Shown: in pieces, positions 25,301 to 36,325 of the stretch | How the letters are laid out: each line of letters opens with the position of its first letter | Numbering within the stretch: position 1 is the first letter of the stretch | Assembly (NCBI RefSeq): GCF_004193775.1 | Contig: NC_041002.1 | Span: forward strand, 18,533,535 to 18,597,534 | Length of the DNA stretch: 64,000 nt | Direction of reading: 5' to 3' | Source: Glycine soja | Taxonomy: Eukaryota > Streptophyta > Magnoliopsida > Fabales > Fabaceae | Notes under the pieces: generated by a model | What the model saw: only the letters and a program-made list of their open reading frames with translations | What the model was told of the DNA's origin: nothing | The model's database searches: none | Program-made: the position numbers and the translations under genes

Positions 25301-28300
25301 TCTAATATATAATATTTTTGCAGATAAAAAAAAAGGACAAGGTCCACCTTGAAGAGGGGGGGAGGGGGTATTGATAGATGGGGGAAAGGTGTATGTTAGC
25401 TGCCTGCTAGTTAGGATAGCTAAGTTAGTAAATAAACTATAAATAGTCAATTAGAGGGAAGTTTGAACGTGAGAATTAGGAAGTGGAGGATGGTGAGACC
25501 TCGAAACTCATCTGTTTTCTGCCTTGGGTGTTGGAAGCACCATAATAATAATAATAATAATACGCATTCTCTTCCTCTGTTTCTGGTCCAGTTCTATCAG
25601 CACGTTTATATCACTGTAAATTAAGGGCTGATAAAAAAATCACTGTAAATTAAGGAAAATGATGTTGCTTTTAAGGTTGGATGGGGACATTAAGGCTCCC
25701 ATATTGGGAGAAATTTAGTAACACTTTAACTTCCTGGTTAACTTACTGATTAACAGTAAGTTGCTGTCAAATTTAGGGACATATGAAACATACTCAAGAG
25801 TTCTTATCTCCAGAATAATTACAGAATCACTTTAGAAGTGGTTCCATTTGCTATGCAAAGAATAGCCTTATCAGCCTAGTGGTGTATTTGCAAAATACAT
25901 TAATATCCCAAGTCATGTGATTTGAGGCTCCAGAATCAACAATCCAAGAGCTTGTTTTCTGGTGGTATTACTCTTTTGAGCATGTGAAGCAGTAGAAAAG
26001 TGTGTTCTAGTATTTTGAAGAGTTTATTGTATCGTGTTTGCATGACACTGCATACACATTGTTGGGTAATGGGTGCTACCTAGATGGTCATGTGACCTTC
26101 CTTTAAGACACATAAGCAATTAATCGATGTCATATGATGGGAGGGACCACAAGTATTGGTTTTAGATTTTATAGGGGTGAATATGATCTAAACACATTTA
26201 CAAGGACCAAAACCTAAATGTGCTCATTTTACATAGACAAAACATATTTAACCAGCTTTTTTGATATAATGTTATTCTCTGTTCTTATTCCTAATTTTAC
26301 CTTTGTATCTTTGGATGGTTACAGGATGATGAATCCTATATTTTACCTGTGCTCTTACGATTTGATGGTCAACCTGATGTTGATGAGGAGGTATACTGAG
26401 ACAATAACTTCTGCCCTTCCTCATTTTCCTCTCAAATGATGTTTACAAGATGATTCTGTATATTAGTCCTTAGAATTGTTCTTTGTTTTCACTCACTAGT
26501 TGGCATTCATAACTTGCCTAATTTCTTTAAGGATATAACATACAATTGTTAGTAGTTGTTCTGTTTTTAAAGAAGGCATTAATTTCCTGCTCATTTATAA
26601 CAATACCTTCTGCCACTCATGTATAAAATATAAAGTATTTATTGATTTCTTCTATGAATTATTTTCCCCCTTATTTCCCTTTTTATATATACTTGCAGAT
26701 TGGTTGTTATGCAGGGAAATATTCTGTATAGGTTTCCATCTTTGCAGAGGACAGCTTCTCAAAAGAGTAAGAGAAAAGAATATGTTGGAAGGAGATGGGC
26801 AGATTGGGTTGGAATTGAGAAGTTTTTCAAGGAGAAAAAATGGCAATTCAGGTTCTTTATTGTATTTTTCCTGACCTAGTCGTAGTTATCCATCTATGTT
26901 TATTAAACCATAACATTAGTGTTTGTTCTATTTTAGTAAAACTGGCACGCCAGAGAGAGCAATGGTCATTGGCCTGGGTGGCCTCAATCTGTTTGGAGTT
27001 ATTATTCTTGGAACCATGTTGAAGTATGCTCTTCACATGATGCATTAGAACATTAGTTTTTCACTTGTGTTATTTCAGTGCCCTAACTTTGTTTTTTTGT
27101 TGATCCAAAGAGATATGGCAGTTGCACCCAGTAGCTTCATTAAATTTGTAGCCGACATATTTCCTCTTCTTCAGGTAATGATCGGTATTTCTATTTTCAA
27201 ACAACTAAGTTGTTCAAATTTTTAGAGAACAATATTTGGAAAAGCTGGAGTGTTTCTCTCACTCAGCTGAGACTTTATATAATGCAACAAGTACACGAAA
27301 AGGCATTACAGCAGAGAAGAGTGTTTAACAAGGAAGAAACAAAAGATAAAATGTAATATCTATCTAAGAATTGGAAAAGGAGTTGCAAATTATCTTTTTG
27401 AAGGAGCATTTGATAGAGGATAATGATATTGCTAATTTTGAGAATTGAAGGCAATTTGTTGCTGCAAATTTAAGATGATAAGTTCATGATTAGTATTTGG
27501 GTTTAACTTATGTTTTCTTTAATGATATACTTCCTATGCACATTAATGTGGTTGTTGATATCTATGTAATTTACGAAGGAAGAAAAAATTAGAAAGATGG
27601 AGAAAACTTATGAAGACATGATAAATAAAAGGGTTTACTTACCCTCTTGGTCCTTATAGTTGCAACAACTTTCCTCTTTAGTACTTATAGTTTAAAACAT
27701 CCTATTTTGGTCCCCCTATAGTTGCCATTTTTTTATCCTTTTAGTCCTTGCCGTCAAGTTTCGACTATGCTTTTTGAAATTAATGTGATGTGATTCATTA
27801 AATCCATGTTCATCTCGAACGGCATTAGGCGACTTTAGATGACAAAGACTAAAAGGGTAAAAAAATGACAACTATAGGGACTAAAAGGAAAACTTTTTAC
27901 AGCCAGGCAGCAAATGGGTAATTAAAGAGACCAATAAAATGCATTTACCTTGAGTGCTTTGTATCTGTTTCACTCAGTACCTCTGGTACTGTATGGTTTA
28001 TATATTAATAATACTATTTTTGCCTTCCAAAAAAAAAAAAAGAGACCAATAAAATGCATTTACCTGAATTACATCAAATTCAAACCCTGATCCTTTGTAA
28101 AAACCGTAACCCCTTAGATAAGGTATATACATTCCAGCCATAACTCAACCTCTATATTATAGAAAGGCTAGACCCCATACATATTGCAGCATCACAGTAA
28201 TAGTTTGCAACAAAGCTTCACTCCGTGAACCTGATAAAGTGGGTTTGATCTATATGAAGTTTAATAGATGAGATGATCCTAAAGGATGAGAAGAAACTGA

Positions 28301-31094
28301 GTAAATAAAAAAAGGGTTGATCAACATATCATTTTATTGTTGCTTCACTTGCCTTGCCTCGAGTCGTGGCCATTAAATTAAATTTGAGATAAAATGAAAG
28401 GATAGAAGAATATAAAAATTATAGATCAAAATGTGTTCATACTTTGGCAACTGCTTTGCACTTCCATTAGCGTTAAATATTTCCTGGATGAGGAAAGGTA
28501 AATCTTGTTACTGTATTTATTAGCATTGGTTTAGCATCATTGTCTCATATTCTATGGTAATATTTGCAGATTTATGCTGGTTCCTTCTTTGCAATTCCTC
28601 TTGTTCGGTGGTTTTTTATTCGGAAAAAGAATGCTGATATTGAAAAGAGAAACAAAGCTAGGCAGCAGTGTGCACAAGTTCTTGAATTACCTGACACTTC
28701 ACTAAGGCAGAAGGTATGATTTATGAAAGTCATGTTGATCATATAGTAAGCATAGCATTGCCTCCCTCCATTGATTTTTATTTACTAGAAAATTTAAGAG
28801 AATATTCCTTTAAGTTTATCAATGCAACTGTTAAAATAGGAGAAACAGAGGGATAATTGAGTTAAAAATGTGTTAGAGTGCATAGCGGATTTGTGTTTAT
28901 ACATGTTAATTACATTAATTATAGATAAATAAAGGATATTCTGTTTCCTCTAAATCAAAGATTATGTTCCTATAAACCACTATTATTAATAGAATCGGAT
29001 TATAATATTCTGATTTTCAACACTCCCCCAAAAGCTTAAGCTTACTAAGCTCAGCTTGTTCCAAAAAAACTTATTCCCAACAAATGGATAGAAACATAAA
29101 AATTGAGCTCCATGAAAAACAATAGTTTGAAATACAACTTAGGGATGTTGGAGAAGTCAGAGAAAGTTGCTATAAAAAATATCTTTGCCAGATAGCTGGA
29201 ATCATCATCAAGGAGAGAAAGCATAGCAAGGTCTGTTTCTTGAAATCACATTTGGAAGCTTCAAACCAAAAATGTTGGAGATCCAAATTATTTAAACTTC
29301 AAACTAGTGCACCTAGGACATAGATAGGGCCAATGCATCTGGGACAAAGATCGGGGCCAGTGCATTTGGGACGAAGACGGGGCTAGTGGAAGCTTTTGTC
29401 GAGAGAGATAGGAACCAAAAACGCAAACCAAACACTACCTTAAAAAACCTAGGTTAACAAAGGAAAATACCCACAAACAAGCTCAGATGGGGATGAAACT
29501 TCAGGGTTAGGAGTGGCTGGTAGGGACGACCCTCACTTTGGTAGCCCAACTAGAGCACAGGCTGGATGTGCCTTCGTGCGCTGCAAAAGCTTCCAATGAG
29601 GGTGTTATTTGGTGCATTTAAAAGGCACATGAAAAGTGTCACAACTTCTTTCAATACGTTGTCAATGGCACTAGTAGATCAGCGATAGGCGGTTCAGATC
29701 TGCATGGTGTTGGCCGGAAAACTTGCTGGCGACAAGAAAGTTCTTTGTTGGAAAATGGAGGGCGAGCAGAGAGCGAACGGGACAAGTGACAATGGCCGGC
29801 AACAGTTGGAAAATCTGCTTGGAAACATGTCGGAAAACATGCCAGAAAGAGACAGTGTAATGCCCCAACTACTTTCAGGATCATGGATTGCCCTTACAAA
29901 TCAATACGAAACTTTTCAGCATTCTTTGTCCTCATTCACACACTTTCCAAGAAAACTTCCCAGAAGGTCATCCATCCCAAAATTGCTCAAAGCCAAACAT
30001 GATTAGTTGTGGAGTTCTTAAGTGATGGTTACCAAAAAGTAGATGCATCTTATTGGTATAGGTAGTACCAATTAATTCCTTTAAATCATTCTCAACTGCA
30101 TAATCTTATCCCTGCGCAGCCTTTGGATCCCTCTCATTCGGATGTGTATTCGATTCATTCATTTATCCCTCCTGCTGGAAGCCTGCTGGGAGCCACTCCT
30201 TGTCCATGCCACATCTCTTGTGCACTAGCGATCACTCCCCGCGCTCGTCAGCGTCCGGGATGTTAGAGATAGTGGCAGGATAGGAAAACCGGAATAGTAT
30301 ACGATTCACAAAATATTTATCTCCAGTGACAGTGACTCTAGCGGGCAAGGACGATTCTCAAGATCCCTCTATCAGGCTCTCGATACCATGTTAAAATAGG
30401 AGAAACAAAGGGATAATTGAGTGAAAACTATGTGCCAGAGCACACAGGGGATGTGTGTTTATATAGGTTAATTACATTAATTACACATAAATAGAGGATA
30501 TTTTGTTTCTTCTAAATCAAAGATTATGTTCTTGTAATATTCTGATTTTCAACAACCACCATGTCTATGTATGGAAAAATATACAAGGAGCAAGGAAATG
30601 TTTTAGATCTTCATTTCTCTCATTTCTTGCTTGATATACTTTTACAACTCTTGGCTATCTTTTTTATAAAAATGTTACCATTTTTTTATAGTGTATAAGT
30701 AAGTATTCCTAGTAAATTGAATGACCTTGTAAACATTTAATTGAAATGATTCCCTGAATGAGTTGTCCATCATTATATTAGTGCTTTCAATCTCATTTGT
30801 ATATTGTTTTGGATGGTAGCTGCTTACTTGATCACATAAGTTTGTATGACTATCATATATTCAGTTCAACTATGGAACTTATAAGTTGGATAGAAGATTG
30901 CTTTTACTCAGGCATAATCTCCCTGAGAAATTCTTTGTTCTGGATTTCAGCTTTTCAGTGCTCGGGACATGGCCCAAAAGACAGTCATAGGACAGGATCA
31001 AATTGTGTATAGTACTGACAAGGACTTACTTGAGCAAGAGTATGAAGCTCGCGAATGGGATAAAAAGTTTCGGGAGCTAGAGAGGTCTGATTAA
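16385..31094 (+). CDS. Plastid membrane protein of unknown function, At5g03900-like, 13 exons
   Basis: Exons: 16385-16720, 16785-16892, 16974-17077, 17169-17252, 18800-18872, 18965-19030, 19227-19316, 26325-26390, 26715-26851, 26937-27023, 27111-27174, 28570-28713, 30951-31094. All introns are GT-AG, phases agree, and the sum is 1503 bp (500 residues plus TAA). Residues 1-55 look like a chloroplast transit peptide. Residues 61-122 resemble a winged-helix fold (RTMDAVDGCGGRVTIGDVAS), repeated more weakly near 258-320. Hydrophobic segments lie near 153-180, 364-383 and 393-423; between the first two is FNPVDLFWYWDPYYYRRRR. The tail is charged. From memory this matches the conserved plant protein At5g03900 (uncharacterised, chloroplastic); its iron-sulphur label in some annotations is not supported by any motif here. 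An alternative acceptor for exon 9 at 26700 would give an immediate stop, so 26715 was chosen. Confidence 0.88.
17536..17873. repeat. Short element-like block with direct repeats, intron 4
   Basis: TGATAAGAACC..AGAACCACACCACAAAAG-type sequence of about 40 bp occurs at 17537 and again at about 17833, bracketing 260 bp. This resembles a small LTR-like or SINE-like repeat; no tRNA-type promoter box or target duplication could be confirmed. Confidence 0.35.
18280..18572. mobile_element. Stowaway-type MITE in intron 4
   Basis: Ends are CTCCCTCCGGTTTGAAATATAAG and, inverted, CTTATATTTGAGACTGGAGGGAG, with TA on both sides (18278-18279 and 18573-18574). The CTCCCTCCG terminus and TA duplication are the signature of Stowaway/Tc1-mariner MITEs. 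293 bp, no ORF. Confidence 0.93.
19461..21650. repeat. Six tandem copies of a 365-bp unit, intron 7
   Basis: GTTTAACAAGGATATTT begins at 19461, 19826, 20191, 20556, 20921 and 21286, an exact 365-bp period. Copy 1 differs from the rest at several sites (ATTTATC, AAATCAG, GGAATTGAAC), while copies 2-6 are nearly identical apart from rare changes such as CTGCTCATGG and TTAGCTTGTGG in copy 4. The unit is non-coding and unrelated to the flanking exons. It looks like intronic sequence recently amplified by unequal exchange. Confidence 0.97.
23903..23914 (+). other. Primer-binding site (initiator tRNA-Met)
   Basis: TGGTATCAGAGC, two bases after the LTR end. This is the standard plant initiator-Met primer site and proves plus orientation. 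Confidence 0.92.
23941..24870 (+). pseudogene. Ty3 gag, frameshifted
   Basis: Starts at ATG 23941 (MVTKANARMEMRMGAMEKA). It has an N-terminal helical region, then EMPIFDGDDPMVWLTKI, followed by a frame break near 24230. The capsid domain continues in another frame from 24240 (LGWFQWWES, ETVQGFIGQFEKCVGMVKGL, FLKGLKEEI). A zinc knuckle begins CFTCEEKYNP at about 24805-24835 but the frame is lost right after it. No protease or polymerase follows. Confidence 0.8.
24890..25336 (+). mobile_element. 5'-truncated LINE tail
   Basis: The frame 24887-25144 encodes WWVALTWSIWNHRNRIIF and a following hydrophobic stretch, the C-terminal region of plant L1-type reverse transcriptase proteins. It is followed by a 3' UTR ending TATAATATTTTTGCAGAT and a poly(A) run at 25325-25334. 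The upstream LINE body is missing, as expected from incomplete reverse transcription. No clear target duplication was found. Confidence 0.75.
27629..27900. repeat. Degenerate inverted-repeat element, intron 11
   Basis: TCCTTATAGTTGCAAC and CCCCTATAGTTGCCATTTTTTTATCC on the left face GACAACTATAGGGACTAAAAGGA on the right in inverted orientation. Size and structure suggest a decayed MITE. Ends and duplication were not resolved. Confidence 0.4.
27951..28038 (+). mobile_element. Very short LINE insertion with 27-bp target duplication
   Basis: A perfect 27-bp repeat, starting AAAGAGACCAATAAAATGCA, flanks the insert at 27924-27950 and 28039-28065. The 88-bp insert ends TATTTTTGCCTTCC followed by poly(A) from 28029. 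Long target duplication plus poly(A) is the hallmark of target-primed reverse transcription; nearly all of the element was lost on insertion. Confidence 0.9.
28829..30554 (-). mobile_element. Small non-autonomous LTR element (TRIM-like) in intron 12
   Basis: LTRs 28829-29022 (194 bp) and 30389-30554 (166 bp), TGTTAAAATAGG to ATTTTCAACA; the second lacks about 28 bp. On the minus strand the primer site TGGTATCGAGAGCC lies just inside 30389 (initiator-Met with one extra base) and a purine tract CTTTTGGGGGAG abuts 29023. The 1.37-kb interior has no gag or pol; the 100-residue frame at 29704 matches nothing I know. Confidence 0.85.
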
Positions 31095-31121
31095 GGGTCA
31101 ACTATTAATCTGTTATACAGG

Positions 31122-31722
31122 TAAGGTCTGGTTAAGGTAAATTGATATAATATAAAATTATAAGAAATCAAGATACAAAAAATTGTAAATTAATAGAAAT
31201 GATTAAATTATTTATAAGATAAAAAATTAATAATAATTGGTAAAATAATTTATTCTTATGTGTAATCCTTCTGAAATGTGTTTTATTTATTTTAAAAATG
31301 TTTTAGATTAAATTTTGAAAATAATATTTTTTTTATAAAAAATACCGGTTCAAACTGGTTTTGTGCACCAATTATGAAAAAGGTGGTCTAGTTTGGTTTT
31401 AACGTTCCAATAATTTTGAAGTTCATAGTGTCTCGTGGTAGTGACGAGGGTGTGCATATTGTGAAAGTAAGGGTGAGGGTTTTTCTTAAATTACAAGATT
31501 TTTTTTTTACATTGAGAATAAAAATAAATACGAAAAGCTATAAGATAGAAGTTTAAACGCATCTTGAAAAGTGCCTGAAAATGTTTTTAAGTAATGAGAT
31601 AAAGCTCATTAGTGAAATATCTTTATTTTGGTCAAATAAGTTTATAAGCCAGTGAAATAAAAAACAGTTACAAATAGAATATTTGCTTCTCTGAATGAGT
31701 CATAGTTTCATTAAAATTTCAG
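31122..31722 (+). other. Probable 3' UTR intron of the At5g03900-like gene
   Basis: After the TAA at 31092-31094, TTATACAG/GTAAGG at 31121-31122 is a strong donor, and AAATTTCAG ends at 31722. The GC-richer sequence following (31723-31870) would then be the last 3' UTR exon. This needs transcript evidence. Confidence 0.45.
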
Positions 31723-32451
31723 GGCGTTGAGCTCTCATTTTGCCATCATTGACAACTTTAGCACAGCATCTAGGCTGCCTTCTGTGAAAGCATTGGGTAG
31801 CCCTGGTTTATTGCAGGCATTTACTGGTCCATGTATCAATCTTAATTCGTTTCTCTTAGGTCCAGCAATTTAAGTGATAAATTTGTAATGTGATCTATAA
31901 AAAAGGAATAGTGAAAGTTTCTATAGGACAAACAATGTAACTTAATAGGCATTACCTTTGTATTTATGATTTTATACGCCAGAGTTTCGAAATTTATTAG
32001 CGCGTCGAAGTAACATGAACCTTTATCAATTTAGCAAAAAAGAAAGAAAAAACTTCATCATAATACTACCACAAGAATGATGAGAAACCACGATTGTGTA
32101 AGATACCCATTGGTTTGGAAATTTCACATTTTGTCTAAGTGACAACTAAGTTCGTATTGCTTTATTATGCGAGGAGCATCTATTCTTACCTTGTACCTAA
32201 AACTAAAATACAAATAGTGGTAGAGTTTGGGTGAGGTATTCCAAGAGAATTGAAATGGTTTGATATTTATTGATTTGTATTACTATAATTGACATCAAGG
32301 TCTCAAGATTGGCTTAGAGATCAATAACAAAGAATATTGAAAATGTTGGAACTATGAGATTTGTTTCTCTTAGACTTTTGTTAGAGTGTTCTGAACAAGG
32401 TTCTCGGCCCCTTGGTGGTGGTTGTAAGTTTTATATTTTTTATTTTAAATT
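31723..32451. other. 3' flank of the gene, nothing else recognised
   Basis: Probable terminal UTR at its left end, then AT-rich intergenic DNA without an ORF or repeat structure I could support. Confidence 0.4.
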
Positions 32452-33565
32452 TTTTTTAAAATATTTGGTTTAATTACAAAATTTGTCTCCTTATTTTACT
32501 TATTTTACCTAATCAGTTTTTCTATTTTTTTTAATTTACAATCTGAGTCTTTTATATTTTAAAATTTACTATATGAGTCTTCTTATATTTTAAATTTTAT
32601 TTTTTTTAAAATTTATTATGTTTTTATAATCTTATATATTATCTTTTAAAATATAATATATAAGATTAAATTTTATTTTCACATAAATTAGAATATGTAT
32701 ATTTATATAAGTTTTATTTTTATTTCATATATTATATTTATTTTTTAAAACAATATTTGAGATTTAACGATAGTATTTTTTATGTTAAGATATTCATGTT
32801 ATTTATTGTAATATAGATAAAAAAAATACTATCAATAAATCACATGCATAGATATTTTTAAAAAGTAAAAAATATTGTCATTTTATTTAATTATGTATCT
32901 TTATTACATAGTTTAATTCTTTAAAAAATTACATACCTAATTAAATAAAATTAAATAAGAATAAAAATATTATTTTAATAAATAACAAGAATGTGTATAC
33001 TTATAATAATGCGATAAAAATACATAAGATTGTATAAATATAATATATAAAATAAAAATAAAACTTATATAAGTATACACATTCTTGTTATTTATTATAA
33101 TAGTATTTTATTCTTATTTAATTTTATTTAATTATATATGTAATTTTTTTAAAGAATTAAATTATGTAATAAAGATACATAATTAAATAAAATGATAGTA
33201 TTTTCCATTTTAAAATATTTATGTATGTGATTTTATTGATAATATTTTTTTTATCTATATTATAATAAATAACATGAATATCTTATACAGATAAAAAAAT
33301 AGTATGACTAAATCACAAGTATTATTTTAAAAGACAAATAATATAAAATAAAATAAAAACTTATACAAATATGTATATTTTAATTTATGTGAAAATGTAC
33401 TATATTTTAAAAGATAATATATAAGATTATAAAATATAATAAATTAAAAAGAATAAAATTTGAAATATAAGGAGATTTAAATAGTGAATTAAAAAATAGA
33501 AGGACCAATTTGATAAAATAGATAAAATAGGGTGATGATTTTGTAATTAAGTCAAAATATTTTTA
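32452..33565. repeat. 1.1-kb imperfect inverted repeat (long hairpin)
   Basis: Left arm about 32452-33006 and right arm about 33062-33565 are reverse complements of each other with scattered mismatches. For example GGTTTAATTACAAAAT at 32468 pairs with ATTTTGTAATTAAG at 33538, and ACAAGAATGTGTATACTTAT at 32987 pairs with AAGTATACACATTCTTGT near 33075. The spacer is about 55 bp. There is no coding sequence. It may be a foldback transposon or MITE, or an inverted duplication. Confidence 0.85.
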
Positions 33566-34885
33566 CATTTATTTTTAAAATCAAGAAAAAAAGATTTGTT
33601 TGATTTTTAATTTTAAAAATATACATTCTTTCTACATTTGACAATAGTCTTTTCATTGACATGTGAAAATCGCAAGTGTATGGTCATTGTCAAGTAATTA
33701 TTATTGAATCCACAAGAATCATGCTTTTGGTCTTAGCAATTATCACAATTAATTAAATAATTTTGGAAAAAGATTTAAAATTTAATTTTTAGAATATTTG
33801 TTTAAAAAGATAAGATAAAAAAAAATAAAGATAAGATAATTTTGATTTTTTTTAAAAGATAGGAAAGAGACATCCCGACTATGTTAGTACCCCTCTGCCA
33901 AAAAAAATCATGAGCAAACCACTATAAATATATTTTACAAAGGTATAATGATAAAAAGACTTACAAAGAAAGTTGGGGAGGGGGAACTAAACCAAAACCC
34001 AAGTAAAATGACTAACAACAATAGAAAAGTTAACAGAAATGGAGGTATCACAATCTACATTGACCAAGGACATAAGGATGTCTAATAAGGATATTGCTAT
34101 CAACACAACCAAAATTGTTACTCACATTATCCACGTTGCTCGTGAATTCGAATTAACCTAAACTGATTCAAATAGTTTGAATTGGGTTATTTATGTATCT
34201 AGGTTAAAACTGAATTGAATCGATCCAAACCATTCATGTACGGGTTGAGTCATGAATTTAAATTTATAGATCCGATCAAAACCGAATTGAACTGATCAAA
34301 AGTTTTAGAGTTGTTTGGTTTGACTTTAAATACTGCTAGTGTTAGAATTGCAAGTGTTAGAATTTCTTAAGGTATTACTTTCAGGTACATTGTTATTTTT
34401 GTTGTCATGTTTATAATATTAATGGATCATATTTTATTTATTTCTGGTTGCAATAAATCTGATTGTAGCAAATTTAGTTGCAGCAAAACTTATTGTAAGA
34501 AATTAGTTTATAGGAAATAGTTGTGATTAAGACTATTATATTAAATCTCGTTGAATTAGTTTGTATTAGTTTATTTTAGAATATTATGTTGATGATATTA
34601 AATGAATCAATTTTACTACTTTTAGACATTTGATAATATTGTGTTAATTATATTGGATATTTGGATGAATCATGATATAAAATAGTAGTTCTAAGAAAAG
34701 AAAAAAGGATCAAATTTAAATGGGTAACCCATTGGTCCGAACCGAACCAAATCGCTCATGAATGAGTTGGGTTTCAAAAAAAATTGTTAAAACCGAACCA
34801 AATCAAATTGATCAAATTTGATTGTGTCGGATCTTGAAATTGGCCAAAACCGTCCCGCGAACACTCATATATCCACATTGATAAC
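33566..34885. other. AT-rich intergenic DNA with a possible MITE
   Basis: No ORF. AAACTGAATTGAATCGATCC and ACCGAACCAAATCAAATTGATC motifs between about 34137 and 34863 give a decayed inverted-repeat look with CGTGAATTCG-like and CGCGAACACTC-like ends. This is weak evidence for a small DNA element. Confidence 0.3.
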
Positions 34886-35179
34886 TTTTTGTTAATTTCC
34901 AAAATATCCTTTTGACAAAAATATGTTTCCGTTGTATAATCACATACAAAATCTATAATGAAAACATATTTTCGTTGTAGTATAAGGGAATGTGTACAAA
35001 ATATAAAATGAAAACACATTTCCATTCAAGATTTTGTACATGGAAACATGTTTTTGTTTTATATTTTATATGTATTCTTTGTTTTGCAATGGAAATATGT
35101 TCCCATTGTAGATTTTGTATGTAGTTGTCATTCCATAGTATAGGAATAAGTTTCAAAATTTTCCCACTAACAAACTTAA

Positions 35180-36166
35180 ACCCCCTTTTAAATGATAGGC
35201 TTAGAATGCGGAAGAAGAAGAAAAAGAAGCAATCAATTTAACAATGTTCTTTTAAATGCGTAAGATAAAATTGATTACAATAAAATAAATGAGATAAGGG
35301 AAGAGAGAAATGCAAACTCAATTTATACTGGTTCGGTTACTTCCCGTGCCTACGTCCAGTCCTCAAGCAACCCACTTGAGATTTTCACTAACTTTGTAAA
35401 AACCTTTTTACAACATCTGAACACCTAAGGAATCCCTTTCCCTTGTGTTCAGGAAACTCACAATTCAAGAGACAACCAGTCTATTGATTACAATTGATTT
35501 TCTGAGATGAACAAAAAGATTTCTCTCCTTTAGAGTGGATAATACAATTTGATGTTCCTAGATGAACTCTCAATAGATTTGCAAGTGTTTGCCCAAGAGT
35601 TGTTGAGAGAGCATTTGACAATGAAGTTCTCTTAGAATATCTCTTTCTTGCTTTTCGAAGTCAAACACACATATATATAGGTCCTTTGTGCCTTTTCAAA
35701 ATGGTTTGAAGAAATGTGTCTTTTCAAAAAGCTTTTTCTGAAATTCTTCACTGACAATCGATTACAGGTTTCTGGTAATCGATTTCACAATTATATTTTG
35801 AAGGGTCATGTCTTTCCAAATTGAATTTCAAGAGTTCCATTGCTGGTAATCGATTACACATCAATGGTAATCAATTACACATTCAAAATTCAAATTTCAA
35901 ACCCTTTTAAGAAGCTGATTTGCAAACTTGTCTTCTGGTAATCGATTACACTGCCTGGTAATCGATTACCAGAGCCTTGACATGTTGGAAACACTTGTTT
36001 TGAGGAAAAAATTGATCTTGAATGAATCTTGAAGCAATGCTTGTTTGTTGAAGCAACCTTGTCTTAATCTTGAAGCAATGCTTAACCTTTACTGTTTGTT
36101 GAAGTGATCTTGAAAGCAACCTTGTTTGATTATTCTTTGACATCATCAAAATCATGTATTCATACA
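35180..36166. mobile_element. SIRE-like LTR, boundaries approximate
   Basis: It shares blocks with the Sirevirus LTR at 57076: AATGCAAACTCAATTTATAC, GGTTCGG, GTGCCTACGTCCAGTCC, and three pairs of the TGGTAATCGATTACCA palindrome (from 35755, 35847 and 35939). Its 3' end ATCATGTATTCATACA resembles the end of that LTR. The 5' boundary and any target duplication could not be fixed. Confidence 0.6.
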
Positions 36167-36325
36167 TTCAAATGTACACAATCTAAAACGGAAACATATT
36201 TTCGTTTTAGGTTTTGTACACACAATGGAACCATGATTCCATTGTGGGTTTCAAAAATTTTAAAACTGGAACAACATTCTTGCATACAAAATCTACAACA
36301 GAAACGTGTTTCCATGTACAAAATT

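Larger units (their letters stand above)
23700..25599 (+). mobile_element. Small-LTR Ty3 element inside the copia relic
   Basis: LTRs 23700-23900 (201 bp) and 25372-25599 (228 bp), both TGATAGATGGG to GTTCTATCA, with flanks GCACA and GCACG forming a decayed duplication. A perfect initiator-Met primer site follows the first LTR and a purine tract, GAAGAGGGGGGAGGGGG, precedes the second. The interior holds gag only plus a LINE tail, so the element is internally deleted. Confidence 0.9.
21960..26060 (-). pseudogene. Ty1/copia relic in intron 7
   Basis: Minus-strand fragments in the proper 5' to 3' order: protease motif WIVDSGASNHMTW near 25905-25950, integrase end (AVLSVVYIINRMPSKTP, 23057-23287), linker, reverse transcriptase start (WQAAVKEQIKALEMNETW, CKWIF, about 22160-22400), and RNase H residues SSAEVEFKSMPHGICEGMW near 22000-22090. 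Most of the reverse transcriptase and RNase H is deleted and stops are common. A Ty3 element (23700-25599) splits it between protease and integrase. Confidence 0.8.

Noticed and set aside
26700..26714. Alternative splice acceptor at 26699 for exon 9
   Set aside because: In the required phase it leads to a stop after ten residues; the acceptor at 26714 continues the frame with conserved NILYRFPSLQR.
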